DNA from: Hirschia sp964352025
GTDB taxonomy: Bacteria; Pseudomonadota; Alphaproteobacteria; Caulobacterales; Hyphomonadaceae
DNA: 64,000 nucleotides
Reading direction: 5' to 3'
Assembly (NCBI GenBank): GCA_964352025.1
Contig: CAYGPZ010000015.1
Coordinates: 1 to 64,000, forward strand
Both the position numbers and the translations under genes were made by a program. A model generated the notes under the pieces. That model saw nothing but the letters and a program-made list of their open reading frames with translations, did not search any database and was not told the origin of the DNA. This document shows, piece after piece, positions 44,123-52,141 of this stretch (the first letter of the stretch is position 1; each line of letters opens with the position of its first letter).

Positions 44123-47100
44123 ATGATTTTATCAGATATCTCGGTCAAAAAACCGGTCTTTGCATCAGTCATCTCAATTATACTTATCGTATTTGGAATC
44201 GTGTCTTTTGACCGCTTACCGCTGCGCGAATATCCCGACATTGATGCTCCGATTGTATCGGTTCGAACCAACTATCCGGGCGCTTCAGCCAGTGTCGTTG
44301 AAACAAGAATTACACAAGTATTAGAAGATAGAATATCGGGCGTTGAGGGGATTAGGTTCATCGACTCCAGCTCGTCTGATGGTCGGTCAAGAATAAGCAT
44401 TGAGTTCAGCGTTGATCAGGATATTGACGTTGCAGCAAATGATATTCGGGACCGTATTTCTGGAATTCTCAATAACATTCCTGATGGCGCAGACCCACCT
44501 GAAGTTACCAAAGCAGATGGCAATGATGACGTCATTTTCTGGCTCAACCTGACCAGCGAATCTATGAGTGTTCCCGAACTCACCGACTATTCGGAACGCT
44601 ACTTAGTTGACAAATTTTCAGCCATAAACGGCGTCGCAAGAATTCGAACAGGCGGCGCAAAAAACTATGCACTTCGTGTCTGGATTGACCGTCGCGGACT
44701 AGCCGCACGTGATCTTGCCGTGACGGATATCGTAAATGCGCTAAGGACTGAAAACATAGAGTCTCCCGCAGGTAGTCTGGAGTCTTCTACGCGCAATTAC
44801 ACCCTTCGCATCAATCGGACATTTCGGACGCCAGAAGAATTTTCAGCGCTTGTTATAAAACGCGGTGAAGATGGTTCACTTATCCGTCTTGGCGATATTG
44901 CGCGCGTTGAAAAAGGAACAACAGAAGATAGAACTATGTTCCGGGGAAATGGCGTTCCAATGGTCGGCATTGGAATTATCAAACAATCAACTGCCAATAC
45001 GGTCGATGTTGCCAAAGCAGCCCGAGAGCTCGCCACTAAAATAAACCCGACACTGCCTGAAGGCATGGTCATATTGGCCAGCTATGATACCTCTGTCTTT
45101 ATCTCTGCATCCATCAACGAAGTCTACAAAACGCTCGCTATATCCGTTGCGCTGGTCACGCTCGTTATATTTTTATTCCTCGGCAGTATTCGAGCGACAA
45201 TCATACCTGCGATTACAGTTCCTATATCTATCATAGCTGCCTTTACCGCGCTGTTCGCCTTTGGGTTTACGGTGAACCTATTGACGCTTTTGGCGCTGGT
45301 TTTGGGTATTGGTCTGGTTGTTGATGATGCTATTGTTGTCTTGGAAAACATATCAAGGCGAATTGAAGAGAAAAACGAACCACGGCTACTCGCTTCATAT
45401 CGCGGTGCTCGTCAGGTCGGCTTTGCGGTTATCGCAACAACTCTCGTATTGATTGCTGTGTTTGTTCCCATCACCTTCCTAGAAGGAGATGTTGGGCGGC
45501 TGTTTACAGAATTTGCTTTGACAATGGCAGCAGCCGTGTCTTTTTCCAGCCTGTTGGCGCTCACCCTCACCCCAATGCTGGCATCAAAACTCCTCAAAAA
45601 AGAAACGAATACAGGGGTTTTCAGGTCATTACCTAAGGCGACAAATTGGGTCTTCAATCGATTAAGAGCAGGATATGGCTGGGTATTAAATCATCTCATT
45701 TTCCGGCCTATTCTCATGGGATCCCTTTTGATAGGCATGCTGGCAAGCACGTGGGTGTTGGTTCAGAATATCGATCAAGAATATGTCCCCCAAGAAGATC
45801 GTGGAGCATTCTTTGTATCAGTCAGAGGACCACAGGGCGCGTCTTATGAGTATCTCGAAAAGTACATGAACGAGATTGAAGACCGTCTAATGCCATATAC
45901 GGAAACCGGAGAAATCCAACGTCTGATCGTTAGAGCACCGGGGTTTGGAGGTGGCGCTTTCAACCGTGGATTTCTCATAGTCGTTTTGGGTGACTGGGCA
46001 GAGCGAAGACCCGCAACAGAGATAATTGGAGAGGTAAATCGGAAACTATCAGACCTTCCCGGTGTGCGTAGTTTTGCGATCATGCGCAGTGGATTGGGCG
46101 GAGGCACTGGCAAGCCTGTACAGTTCGTACTAGGTGGCCCCTCTTATGAAATACTTGCGCAATGGCGCGATACATTTGTTCAGGCATTAGAAGAACAAAA
46201 TCCGGGCCTCGTCGATATTGATTGGGACTATAAAGAAACTCAGCCTCAGTTTCGTGTTAACATCAACTATGAACGCGCTGCCGATCTAGGGGTGACCGTT
46301 GCTGATATTGGTTCGACCATGCAAACCATGCTGGGATCACGCCGTGTCACAACCTATGTCGATAATGGTGAAGAACATGACGTCATTCTGGAAGGTTTGA
46401 GATCAGAACAAAACACGCCAAATGATATTCAGAACATCTATGTAAGGTCTAATCGTTCCGGAGAGTTGATACCATTATCAAACTTGGTGGACATAAAAGC
46501 GGTTGCAGATAGTCCAAGCCTGAACCGGTATAATAAAGTCAGATCTATCACGATCTCTGCAGGGCTAGAGCCGGACGCTACACTGGGCACTGTTTTGCAA
46601 GAGATGCAGAAATTAGCCCGGGATGTATTACCGGCTGAAGCGACATTTGATTTCAAAGGACAATCCCTTGATTATCAAACATCAGGTAGTTCGATAATTT
46701 TCGTATTTGCAATCGGGCTGCTCATCGTATTCCTAGTGCTAGCAGCGCAATTTGAGAGTTACCGTCATCCACTTATCATTATGCTGTGTGTTCCCGGTAC
46801 GATTGCTGGCGGCCTCCTCGGCTTATGGCTGACTGGAAATACAATTAATATTTACACGCAAATTGGCTTAATCATGCTGATTGGTCTGGCCGCAAAAAAT
46901 GGTATCCTGATCGTAGAATTCGCAAACCAATTGCGCGATGAAGGCCTAAAATTTGAGATGGCACTAAAGGAAGCAGCTTTAACGCGCTTTCGCCCTATCA
47001 TTATGACCAGCCTAACCACTGCCGCAGGCTCAGTCCCACTAATATTGTCGAGCGGTGCCGGTTCTGAAACACGTATCGCTATAGGCGTAGTGATATTGTT

Positions 47101-47227
47101 TGGGGTCATCGCAGCGGCGCTTATAACAGTGTTATTTGTTCCCACTGCATATGCGCTGATTGCACGTGGCTCAGGCTCTCCAAATGATGTTGCCAAAAAG
47201 CTAGAAGAACAAACCAACGCGAGTTAG
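44123..47227 (+). CDS. RND multidrug efflux permease (AcrB/MexF-like)
   Basis: 1034-residue proton-driven pump, twelve helices and two large periplasmic loops. Starts 'ILSDISVKKPVFASVISIILIVFGIVSFDRLPLREYP', typical of the HAE-1 family. The proton-relay residues are present: paired Asp in 'GIGLVVDDAIVVLENI' (TM4) and Lys in 'GLAAKNGILIVEFAN' (TM10). Substrates may be hydrophobic toxins or antibiotics. No outer-membrane factor and no TetR-type regulator lies beside it, so a TolC encoded elsewhere must be used. Confidence 0.95.
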   Translation: MILSDISVKKPVFASVISIILIVFGIVSFDRLPLREYPDIDAPIVSVRTNYPGASASVVETRITQVLEDRISGVEGIRFIDSSSSDGRSRISIEFSVDQDIDVAANDIRDRISGILNNIPDGADPPEVTKADGNDDVIFWLNLTSESMSVPELTDYSERYLVDKFSAINGVARIRTGGAKNYALRVWIDRRGLAARDLAVTDIVNALRTENIESPAGSLESSTRNYTLRINRTFRTPEEFSALVIKRGEDGSLIRLGDIARVEKGTTEDRTMFRGNGVPMVGIGIIKQSTANTVDVAKAARELATKINPTLPEGMVILASYDTSVFISASINEVYKTLAISVALVTLVIFLFLGSIRATIIPAITVPISIIAAFTALFAFGFTVNLLTLLALVLGIGLVVDDAIVVLENISRRIEEKNEPRLLASYRGARQVGFAVIATTLVLIAVFVPITFLEGDVGRLFTEFALTMAAAVSFSSLLALTLTPMLASKLLKKETNTGVFRSLPKATNWVFNRLRAGYGWVLNHLIFRPILMGSLLIGMLASTWVLVQNIDQEYVPQEDRGAFFVSVRGPQGASYEYLEKYMNEIEDRLMPYTETGEIQRLIVRAPGFGGGAFNRGFLIVVLGDWAERRPATEIIGEVNRKLSDLPGVRSFAIMRSGLGGGTGKPVQFVLGGPSYEILAQWRDTFVQALEEQNPGLVDIDWDYKETQPQFRVNINYERAADLGVTVADIGSTMQTMLGSRRVTTYVDNGEEHDVILEGLRSEQNTPNDIQNIYVRSNRSGELIPLSNLVDIKAVADSPSLNRYNKVRSITISAGLEPDATLGTVLQEMQKLARDVLPAEATFDFKGQSLDYQTSGSSIIFVFAIGLLIVFLVLAAQFESYRHPLIIMLCVPGTIAGGLLGLWLTGNTINIYTQIGLIMLIGLAAKNGILIVEFANQLRDEGLKFEMALKEAALTRFRPIIMTSLTTAAGSVPLILSSGAGSETRIAIGVVILFGVIAAALITVLFVPTAYALIARGSGSPNDVAKKLEEQTNAS

Positions 47228-47249
47228 CCACACATAGATATGGCTAACT
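47222..47249. repeat. Inverted repeat between convergent genes
   Basis: AGTTAGCCA and TGGCTAACT, nine pairs with a ten-base loop, overlaps the stop codon of the RND pump. The flanking T content is modest, so it is at best a weak terminator for the pump gene and for the convergent IGPD-like gene. Confidence 0.5.
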
Positions 47250-47271
47250 AAATCATTTTAAATTCAATATA

Positions 47272-47994
47272 TTAGAACAGAGTTGCTTTGACGCCAGGTG
47301 GAAGCCCACGACGGCTTTCATTTGGTTCAAATGCCTCAGATAAGGCTTTGCCCAATGCGTCGATCGCTTTGTCCCAAAACACTGCTGGATCATCATGCGG
47401 CTGACGTTCGTGAAGGAAGATACTGCCCTTCATACCACCCGCCAATGCATCGAAAAAGTCATCAATGTCTTCACTTCTGACTGTATCAAAAGCTTTGGAC
47501 CCAAGCATAAGACGCCAACGCATATCATCAATGTCTGTTGCACTGACGATTTTCAAAAACTTGCGGCCTTCAACACTGATTGAAGCACTCACAGTGTCGT
47601 TTTCAAAGTCTTCAGCTGACTGAATGCTAGACCCTGCACCGTTTACGCCGGTGGTTTCCATGCGTTGCGTCAAAAGCTCAAACAATGCTGCACCGATTGT
47701 AAGGCCAACATCTTCTAAAACCACGTGACTGGAAGAGAGCTTTGTCGCTGAAAAGCTCAATTCGATATGTAAATTCGAGCTTTGTGAAAAGCGGTTCAGA
47801 AATAAAGGAAAACCAGACACATCAATGCTGTCGGCAACATGAAATTCTGATTTTGCAGATCCGCCCTGCCCACGCCAAAGCTTTAGCAGGACTTCACTTT
47901 CAGCAGTCACTCTTTGTACTGAAATCAGACCGTTTTCATCCGCATCAATGATGAAGCGACCATTTGCATTCTTTTCTTCTAAAGTTCTACTCAT
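47272..47994 (-). CDS. Degenerate imidazoleglycerol-phosphate dehydratase (HisB)-like protein
   Basis: 240 residues from the ATG at 47994, which overlaps the upstream stop as ATGA. The whole length can be aligned by eye with IGPD: 'RVTAESEVLLKLW' for 'R.T.ET.i...l', 'SSHVVLEDVGLTIGAAL' for 'DDHHTVEDTGLALGEAL', 'HDDPAVFWDKAIDALGKAL' for 'HHRVESLFKAFGRTL', and a 'LPPGVKATL' end for 'LPSSKGVL'. In the first HHxxE motif only His90 and Glu94 remain; in the second, the second His is Asp201 and the Glu is lost. The usual 'FDHML' is 'LFLNRF'. By itself it probably cannot form the normal manganese site. Confidence 0.7.
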   Translation of the reverse strand: MSRTLEEKNANGRFIIDADENGLISVQRVTAESEVLLKLWRGQGGSAKSEFHVADSIDVSGFPLFLNRFSQSSNLHIELSFSATKLSSSHVVLEDVGLTIGAALFELLTQRMETTGVNGAGSSIQSAEDFENDTVSASISVEGRKFLKIVSATDIDDMRWRLMLGSKAFDTVRSEDIDDFFDALAGGMKGSIFLHERQPHDDPAVFWDKAIDALGKALSEAFEPNESRRGLPPGVKATLF

Positions 47995-49172
47995 GCTGGA
48001 AGCCTCAATCTGTTCAAGCATATTCCCAATGCCCGATAGACACCTTCCCAGCTGTGGTGAGGGTCTTCAAAAGTACAAATTCTCATATCAATCAAAGCAT
48101 CTAATCCCTCAGCCAGACCTTTAAGAAGGTCGACTAATTCTTGTCCCTGATCCACTTGCTCTACACGCATATTAAGTATGCGTTCTAAATTCAGACTGTG
48201 GTGAGCGGAGAGCTTTAATTCTGATGATTTAGATAGGTCTACCAGACATTCCGCCGCCCCATCATCAATCATTCCAAGCGTCGCAGAGCTTGTTCCTTTT
48301 AGATCAAGACCGCGAATATTTTCGCCTATAAATCGCCCAAGCGCAGTCCAATCATTGGACCTCCACCTAAGATCGATTCCAACCCCAAGGCGCCATGCAA
48401 TGTGCTCAAGCATGTGGCTGACAAAATCATTCGGCGTATCAATGTTTTTATTGGTTGGGGCACCTGCGAAGAATTCCAACGATGGAACATCAAAACGATC
48501 GAAAACCTGATCAGCTAGGCCAGACTTTTCCAGATCAGAAAAAGACGTCGCGCCAGTTGCAACACCTAAAGCATATCCATATTTCGCGGCACGCCCTGCT
48601 GTTAGTCCCGTTACGGAGTCTTCAACAAACGCACATCGACTTGGTGCCACACCTAATTGCGATGCAGCTGCTTCATATATGTCTGGCGCGGGTTTTGGAT
48701 TTGAACCGCCCTCTTCAATGCCTGCAATCGCGTGGAAACGATCCAGAATTCCTGCTTTATCGAGCATGGAACGCACGATCTGGACGTCATTGCTTGATGC
48801 GACGGCAAGTTTCAGGTTTGCTCCTTCTGCAGCCTTCAACAACTCAACAGCACCCGGAATTAATTCAAACTCAGTGACCTCTCTAAGGTCATTGTATTTG
48901 CGAACTATCTTTTTCAGCTCATCAGAACTGATTTCCTGAGGCGCATCCTTCTTTAAGACACCCCAAAAGCTCTCAGGTTCCAAAGCGAAATTGGCAATAA
49001 TCGCCTCACGCTTCAGCCACGAACCATCGCCGATGACAGCTTGTGCTGCCTGCTGGCAAAGTTGAAGGTCTGCACCGACGGTATCAAGAAGAACACCATC
49101 CATATCAAAGACAAGCGCATCTATACCTAGATCGTTACCTAATAAGCTTTTTAAAGAAGGATTGGTGGCCAT
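47991..49172 (-). CDS. HAD phosphatase fused to an IGPD-like domain
   Basis: 393 residues. Residues 15-235 are a HAD-IA hydrolase (beta-phosphoglucomutase/phosphoglycolate-phosphatase type): Asp23 and Asp25 in 'FDMDGVLLDT', Ser in 'VASSND', Lys160 in 'NPKPAPDIYE' and Glu184-Asp185 in 'FVEDSVTG', all intact. Residues 240-393 are IGPD-like: 'FVSHMLEHIAWRLG' matches the 'FDHMLDQIATHG' region, the first HHxxE motif is deleted, but 'DPHHSWEGVYRALG' keeps the second (His372, His373, Glu376). E. coli HisB is also phosphatase plus IGPD but uses a different HAD type. Start overlaps the HisD-like stop by one base (TAATG). Confidence 0.75.
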   Translation of the reverse strand: MATNPSLKSLLGNDLGIDALVFDMDGVLLDTVGADLQLCQQAAQAVIGDGSWLKREAIIANFALEPESFWGVLKKDAPQEISSDELKKIVRKYNDLREVTEFELIPGAVELLKAAEGANLKLAVASSNDVQIVRSMLDKAGILDRFHAIAGIEEGGSNPKPAPDIYEAAASQLGVAPSRCAFVEDSVTGLTAGRAAKYGYALGVATGATSFSDLEKSGLADQVFDRFDVPSLEFFAGAPTNKNIDTPNDFVSHMLEHIAWRLGVGIDLRWRSNDWTALGRFIGENIRGLDLKGTSSATLGMIDDGAAECLVDLSKSSELKLSAHHSLNLERILNMRVEQVDQGQELVDLLKGLAEGLDALIDMRICTFEDPHHSWEGVYRALGICLNRLRLPA

Positions 49173-50512
49173 TAATTACCAGCTTTCTTTTGTTCATCAC
49201 GCGCGCGTACTGCTTCTGCGTGCGCTGAAAAGCCTTCATATTCGGCCAATGTCACTGCTGGGCCGGACAATTTTGAAAAGCCTTGCTCTGTGACGTGTAC
49301 ATATGAACTACGTTTTTGGAAGTCTTGCACACCTAGGCAGGAGCGGCTCTTTGCCAAGCCACCTGTCGGAAGGATAGCGTTAGACCCTGCGCAGAAGTTT
49401 CCAAATGTAATCGGTGTGTACTGCCCCAACATGATCTCACCAGCATTGTGGATGCGGTCAAGCATAGGCACAGGATCAGTCGTCAAAATTTCCAAGTGCT
49501 CAGGTGCAAACGCGTTCACGAAATCAACCGCTTTATCCAAAGTCTCAGACCATAAGATACAAGAGCGGTCTTCAAAGTTTGCTCTAATGAATTCTTGTCT
49601 TTGAGCTGGAAGCTTCTCAATCAACTGGTTTGCGATTGCAGAAATCTCTAGAGCTTTTTCCTTAGATGGAACGACCAGTACTGAACAAGAGTCTGGACCG
49701 TGCTCTGCTTCAATAAGAAGGTCGTTCGCAGCAATAACTGGATCAACTTCATCGTCAGCAAGGATAACAGCTTCACTTGGTCCAGCCGGAATACCTGGAT
49801 CGATAATGTCAGACACAACACGTTTGGCTGCAGTCACGTATGAATTACCCGGCCCTAATACTTTCAGCACCTTAGGAATGCTTTCTGTTCCAAAAGCGAT
49901 AGCACCAATCGCTTGAGGTCCACCCACACGGTAAACTTCAGTAACGCCAACTTTCTTCGCTACAACCAAAGTTGCCGCATCAACCTCACCATTTTCACCG
50001 GGAGGCGTAATCACGACAGGGCGTTTCACACCAGCAACAATAGCCGGAATTGCCAGCATCATTACAACAGAAGGGAAAGACCCTTTTCCGCGCGGCACAT
50101 AAAGGGCTACAGATTCAAGAGGGCGTATTAGCTCACCCACAGTCACGCCATCCATCACATCCGTGACGACTTTTTCTGGCGGTGCTTGGTTCTCGTGCAC
50201 TTTTTTGATGTTGGCGATTGCAAGATCAATTGCATCTAGAACATCAGGCTCAAGCTGGCTTAGTGCAGCATCAAATTCTTCTGGTTGAACGCGCAAAGGC
50301 ATGTCGCCTAAGTCAACTTTATCAAACTGGGCTGTCATCTCTCTGACAGCTTTATCGCCTTCGTTTTTAACACGTTCGGTTAGCCCACCAACATACTCCA
50401 GCAAATCTGAAATATCAGTTTCAGAGCGCTTCATTAGCGCCTCATATTGCTCCGATGTTAGCTCTTTTAATGAAAGCACACGGGCGAAGGAATCGTTGTT
50501 ATTGATCGACAT
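49172..50512 (-). CDS. hisD: Histidinol dehydrogenase (HisD) homologue with altered zinc site
   Basis: 446 residues, full length for HisD. The catalytic Glu-His pair is kept (Glu338, His339 in 'NAFAPEHLEIL'), as are 'YVPRGKGSFPSVVMMLAIPAIVAG', 'GPGNSYVTAAKR', His271 in 'EAEHGPDS' and His431 in 'EGFSAHA'. But the zinc-ligand Gln of 'QAEH' is Glu268, the zinc-ligand Asp of 'GDY..G.NH.LPT' is Asn372, and the His of that motif is Ala379. It may be a diverged HisD or a related alcohol dehydrogenase (HpsN-like enzymes are annotated the same way). First gene of the coupled operon with two IGPD-like genes. Symbol given for homology only. Confidence 0.8.
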   Translation of the reverse strand: MSINNNDSFARVLSLKELTSEQYEALMKRSETDISDLLEYVGGLTERVKNEGDKAVREMTAQFDKVDLGDMPLRVQPEEFDAALSQLEPDVLDAIDLAIANIKKVHENQAPPEKVVTDVMDGVTVGELIRPLESVALYVPRGKGSFPSVVMMLAIPAIVAGVKRPVVITPPGENGEVDAATLVVAKKVGVTEVYRVGGPQAIGAIAFGTESIPKVLKVLGPGNSYVTAAKRVVSDIIDPGIPAGPSEAVILADDEVDPVIAANDLLIEAEHGPDSCSVLVVPSKEKALEISAIANQLIEKLPAQRQEFIRANFEDRSCILWSETLDKAVDFVNAFAPEHLEILTTDPVPMLDRIHNAGEIMLGQYTPITFGNFCAGSNAILPTGGLAKSRSCLGVQDFQKRSSYVHVTEQGFSKLSGPAVTLAEYEGFSAHAEAVRARDEQKKAGN

Positions 50513-50657
50513 TCGGAATTTGCCTACTAACTCAATTTGAAAATGCTAGATAATTGAGAGTAGCGAATATCAGCGTCTTTGTGCAAAGGCAAGAAGACAT
50601 ATAGTGGCAACAGACCGCACTACAAACTGAAGTCTTGCAAACACAATTTTCTATCTA

Positions 50658-51302
50658 TCAAATGTTGAAAAAACGCTGAAATAAACGCGGTAGAACATTC
50701 TCAAACTTTAGCGGCGCATCTGTTACAGCAAGACACACGCATGGTCCATCAGCCATAGCAAGAGGCTGGTGTGGCCCATCATGCCCTACAATCTGCATAT
50801 CGCCGCAATTGAAAGCCTTATCACCGTCATAATAACCACCCATCACAACTTGGGTAAGCTCCATGCCGCTATGGCCATGAGAAGACGCAGCCGTATTCTC
50901 GGGAATATAAAGCAGTCGTGCGATAACCCCATTTTCTTCATGAATTATCTTCTGACGAATGCCACCGCCCATTGTTGACCATTCGATATCTTTAAAATCA
51001 CCTGCCACATCTCGAAGTGGTTTAGGGAAAACCGGCCTGGCATCAAAGACAATCTGTTTTGGCTCTTTGCTGACGGGAGAATTTGTCGCTTGCTGGATAA
51101 TGTCATCAACGGACACAGAGACTTTCACTTCATCTTCTTTTTCCAGAGAAGCAGCGAGCACGTCTTCAAACAATGCATTGCGACGTCGACATTCGCTACA
51201 CATAGCTAAATGTGTTGCGATCGCTAAGTTCCAGCCAAAGTCCAATTCACCTGCTGCATACATATACAACAAATCATCGTTTACATGGTGAGAAACGTTC
51301 AT
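50658..51302 (-). CDS. chrR: ChrR-type anti-sigma factor (zinc, cupin)
   Basis: 214 residues. The N-terminal anti-sigma domain has zinc ligands His6, His31, Cys35 and Cys38 at exactly the positions known for Rhodobacter sphaeroides ChrR. The C-terminal cupin domain has 'SSHGHSGMELTQVVMGGYYDG' and 'IVGHDGPHQP', the second metal site. It holds the sigma factor RpoE inactive until singlet oxygen or related stress triggers its degradation. ATG overlaps the rpoE stop (ATGA), so the two are made together. Confidence 0.95.
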   Translation of the reverse strand: MNVSHHVNDDLLYMYAAGELDFGWNLAIATHLAMCSECRRRNALFEDVLAASLEKEDEVKVSVSVDDIIQQATNSPVSKEPKQIVFDARPVFPKPLRDVAGDFKDIEWSTMGGGIRQKIIHEENGVIARLLYIPENTAASSHGHSGMELTQVVMGGYYDGDKAFNCGDMQIVGHDGPHQPLAMADGPCVCLAVTDAPLKFENVLPRLFQRFFNI

Positions 51303-51871
51303 ATCGATCCCTCCCCTAAATCTTCATCAATGAGGGTTTTCAATTTTGTTAGAGCCAATCTAAGGCGAGATTTCACTGTCCCTAATGGCGTTTTTAGACT
51401 TTCAGCAATTTCGCTTTGTGTTTCTTCTGCGAAATAAGACCTTTGCAGGACTTCCCGCTGGTTTTCGGGTAATTTCGCCATTGCGCGTTTCACAGCTAAT
51501 GCACGCTCTTTTCCCGATACAATATCTTCTGAACTTTCAATCGGGTCAGCCGCCATCGCGGGATCATCCATATCAGGTTCAGGTCTATTTTGGCGGCGCA
51601 AAATATCTATCCGCTTATTCCGCGCGATCGTAAAAATCCAGGTCGATGCAGCCGCTTTACTCGCATCAAATTGCGACGCTTTTCGCCAGACCAGAACAAA
51701 TGTTTCCTGAACAATCTCTTCGGCTAGCTCATTTCCAGCGCCATGCTTTAGCATGAGCGATTTCACGCGAGGACCAAAATGATCAAACAGCACTGAGAAA
51801 GCCAGACGATCCTCAGATTTTCCAACGCGTTCTAGAATTAGAGACCAGTCTGAAGGTGACTTTTCAAGCAC
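51299..51871 (-). CDS. rpoE: ECF sigma factor RpoE (ECF11, ChrR-controlled)
   Basis: Sigma-70 family factor. Region 2 is 'FGPRVKSLMLKHGAGNELAEEIVQETFVLVWRKASQFDASKAAASTW' in parts, with 'IFTIARNKRIDILRRQ'; region 4 is 'LPENQREVLQRSYFAEETQSEIAESLKTPLGTVKSRLR'. The frame is open to 52036, but that codon lies inside the -35 element. The GTG at 51871 (AGGG nine bases upstream) gives 190 residues starting shortly before 'DWSLILERVGKSEDRLAF', the usual N-terminus. An ATG at 52000 would add a 43-residue unconserved extension. Autoregulated from the promoter at 52006-52035 if that is real. Confidence 0.9.
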   Translation of the reverse strand: MLEKSPSDWSLILERVGKSEDRLAFSVLFDHFGPRVKSLMLKHGAGNELAEEIVQETFVLVWRKASQFDASKAAASTWIFTIARNKRIDILRRQNRPEPDMDDPAMAADPIESSEDIVSGKERALAVKRAMAKLPENQREVLQRSYFAEETQSEIAESLKTPLGTVKSRLRLALTKLKTLIDEDLGEGSI

Positions 51872-52005
51872 GTTTAGGTCCCTATTCTCACTCAACTTTT
51901 TTGAGTTGATCGGCTCATCATAAGCTAATCTCACCGATGGAGATGCTTTCTTGCTTACACGCATTCGCGGCAAAGCTTCTATGGAGGCCAATGAGTTCAT
52001 AGTAA

Positions 52006-52035
52006 CAAGTACGGAACGGAATCGGCATTGGATCA
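52006..52035 (-). promoter_or_regulatory. Probable RpoE-type promoter for rpoE-chrR
   Basis: On the minus strand: TGATCC (52035-52030), 18 bases, TACTTG (52011-52006). The -35 matches the known RpoE consensus TGATCC; the -10 only partly matches TAAGA. Transcription would begin near 52000 and leave a leader of about 130 bases before the GTG start. Confidence 0.5.
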
Positions 52036-52071
52036 CCCTTTCCCATTAAATAATTGATTTCAAGCATAAAG

Positions 52072-52101
52072 TGATCCGCCACCGCGTCGTAACCGTAAGA
52101 A
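52072..52101 (+). promoter_or_regulatory. RpoE-dependent promoter of the lipid-modification operon
   Basis: TGATCC (52072-52077), an 18-base spacer, TAAGAA (52096-52101). This is an essentially perfect match to Rhodobacter RpoE promoters in both elements and spacing. Start of transcription is expected about 52108, some 34 bases before the ATG at 52142. Confidence 0.8.
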
Positions 52102-52141
52102 GTATCAGAAACTAACGACGTTTTATTTAGGTGGATATTTT

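Noticed and set aside
43685..44271. Minus-strand ORFs over the RND adaptor/pump junction
   Set aside because: Both overlap well-supported plus-strand genes and each other; composition is that of shadow frames.
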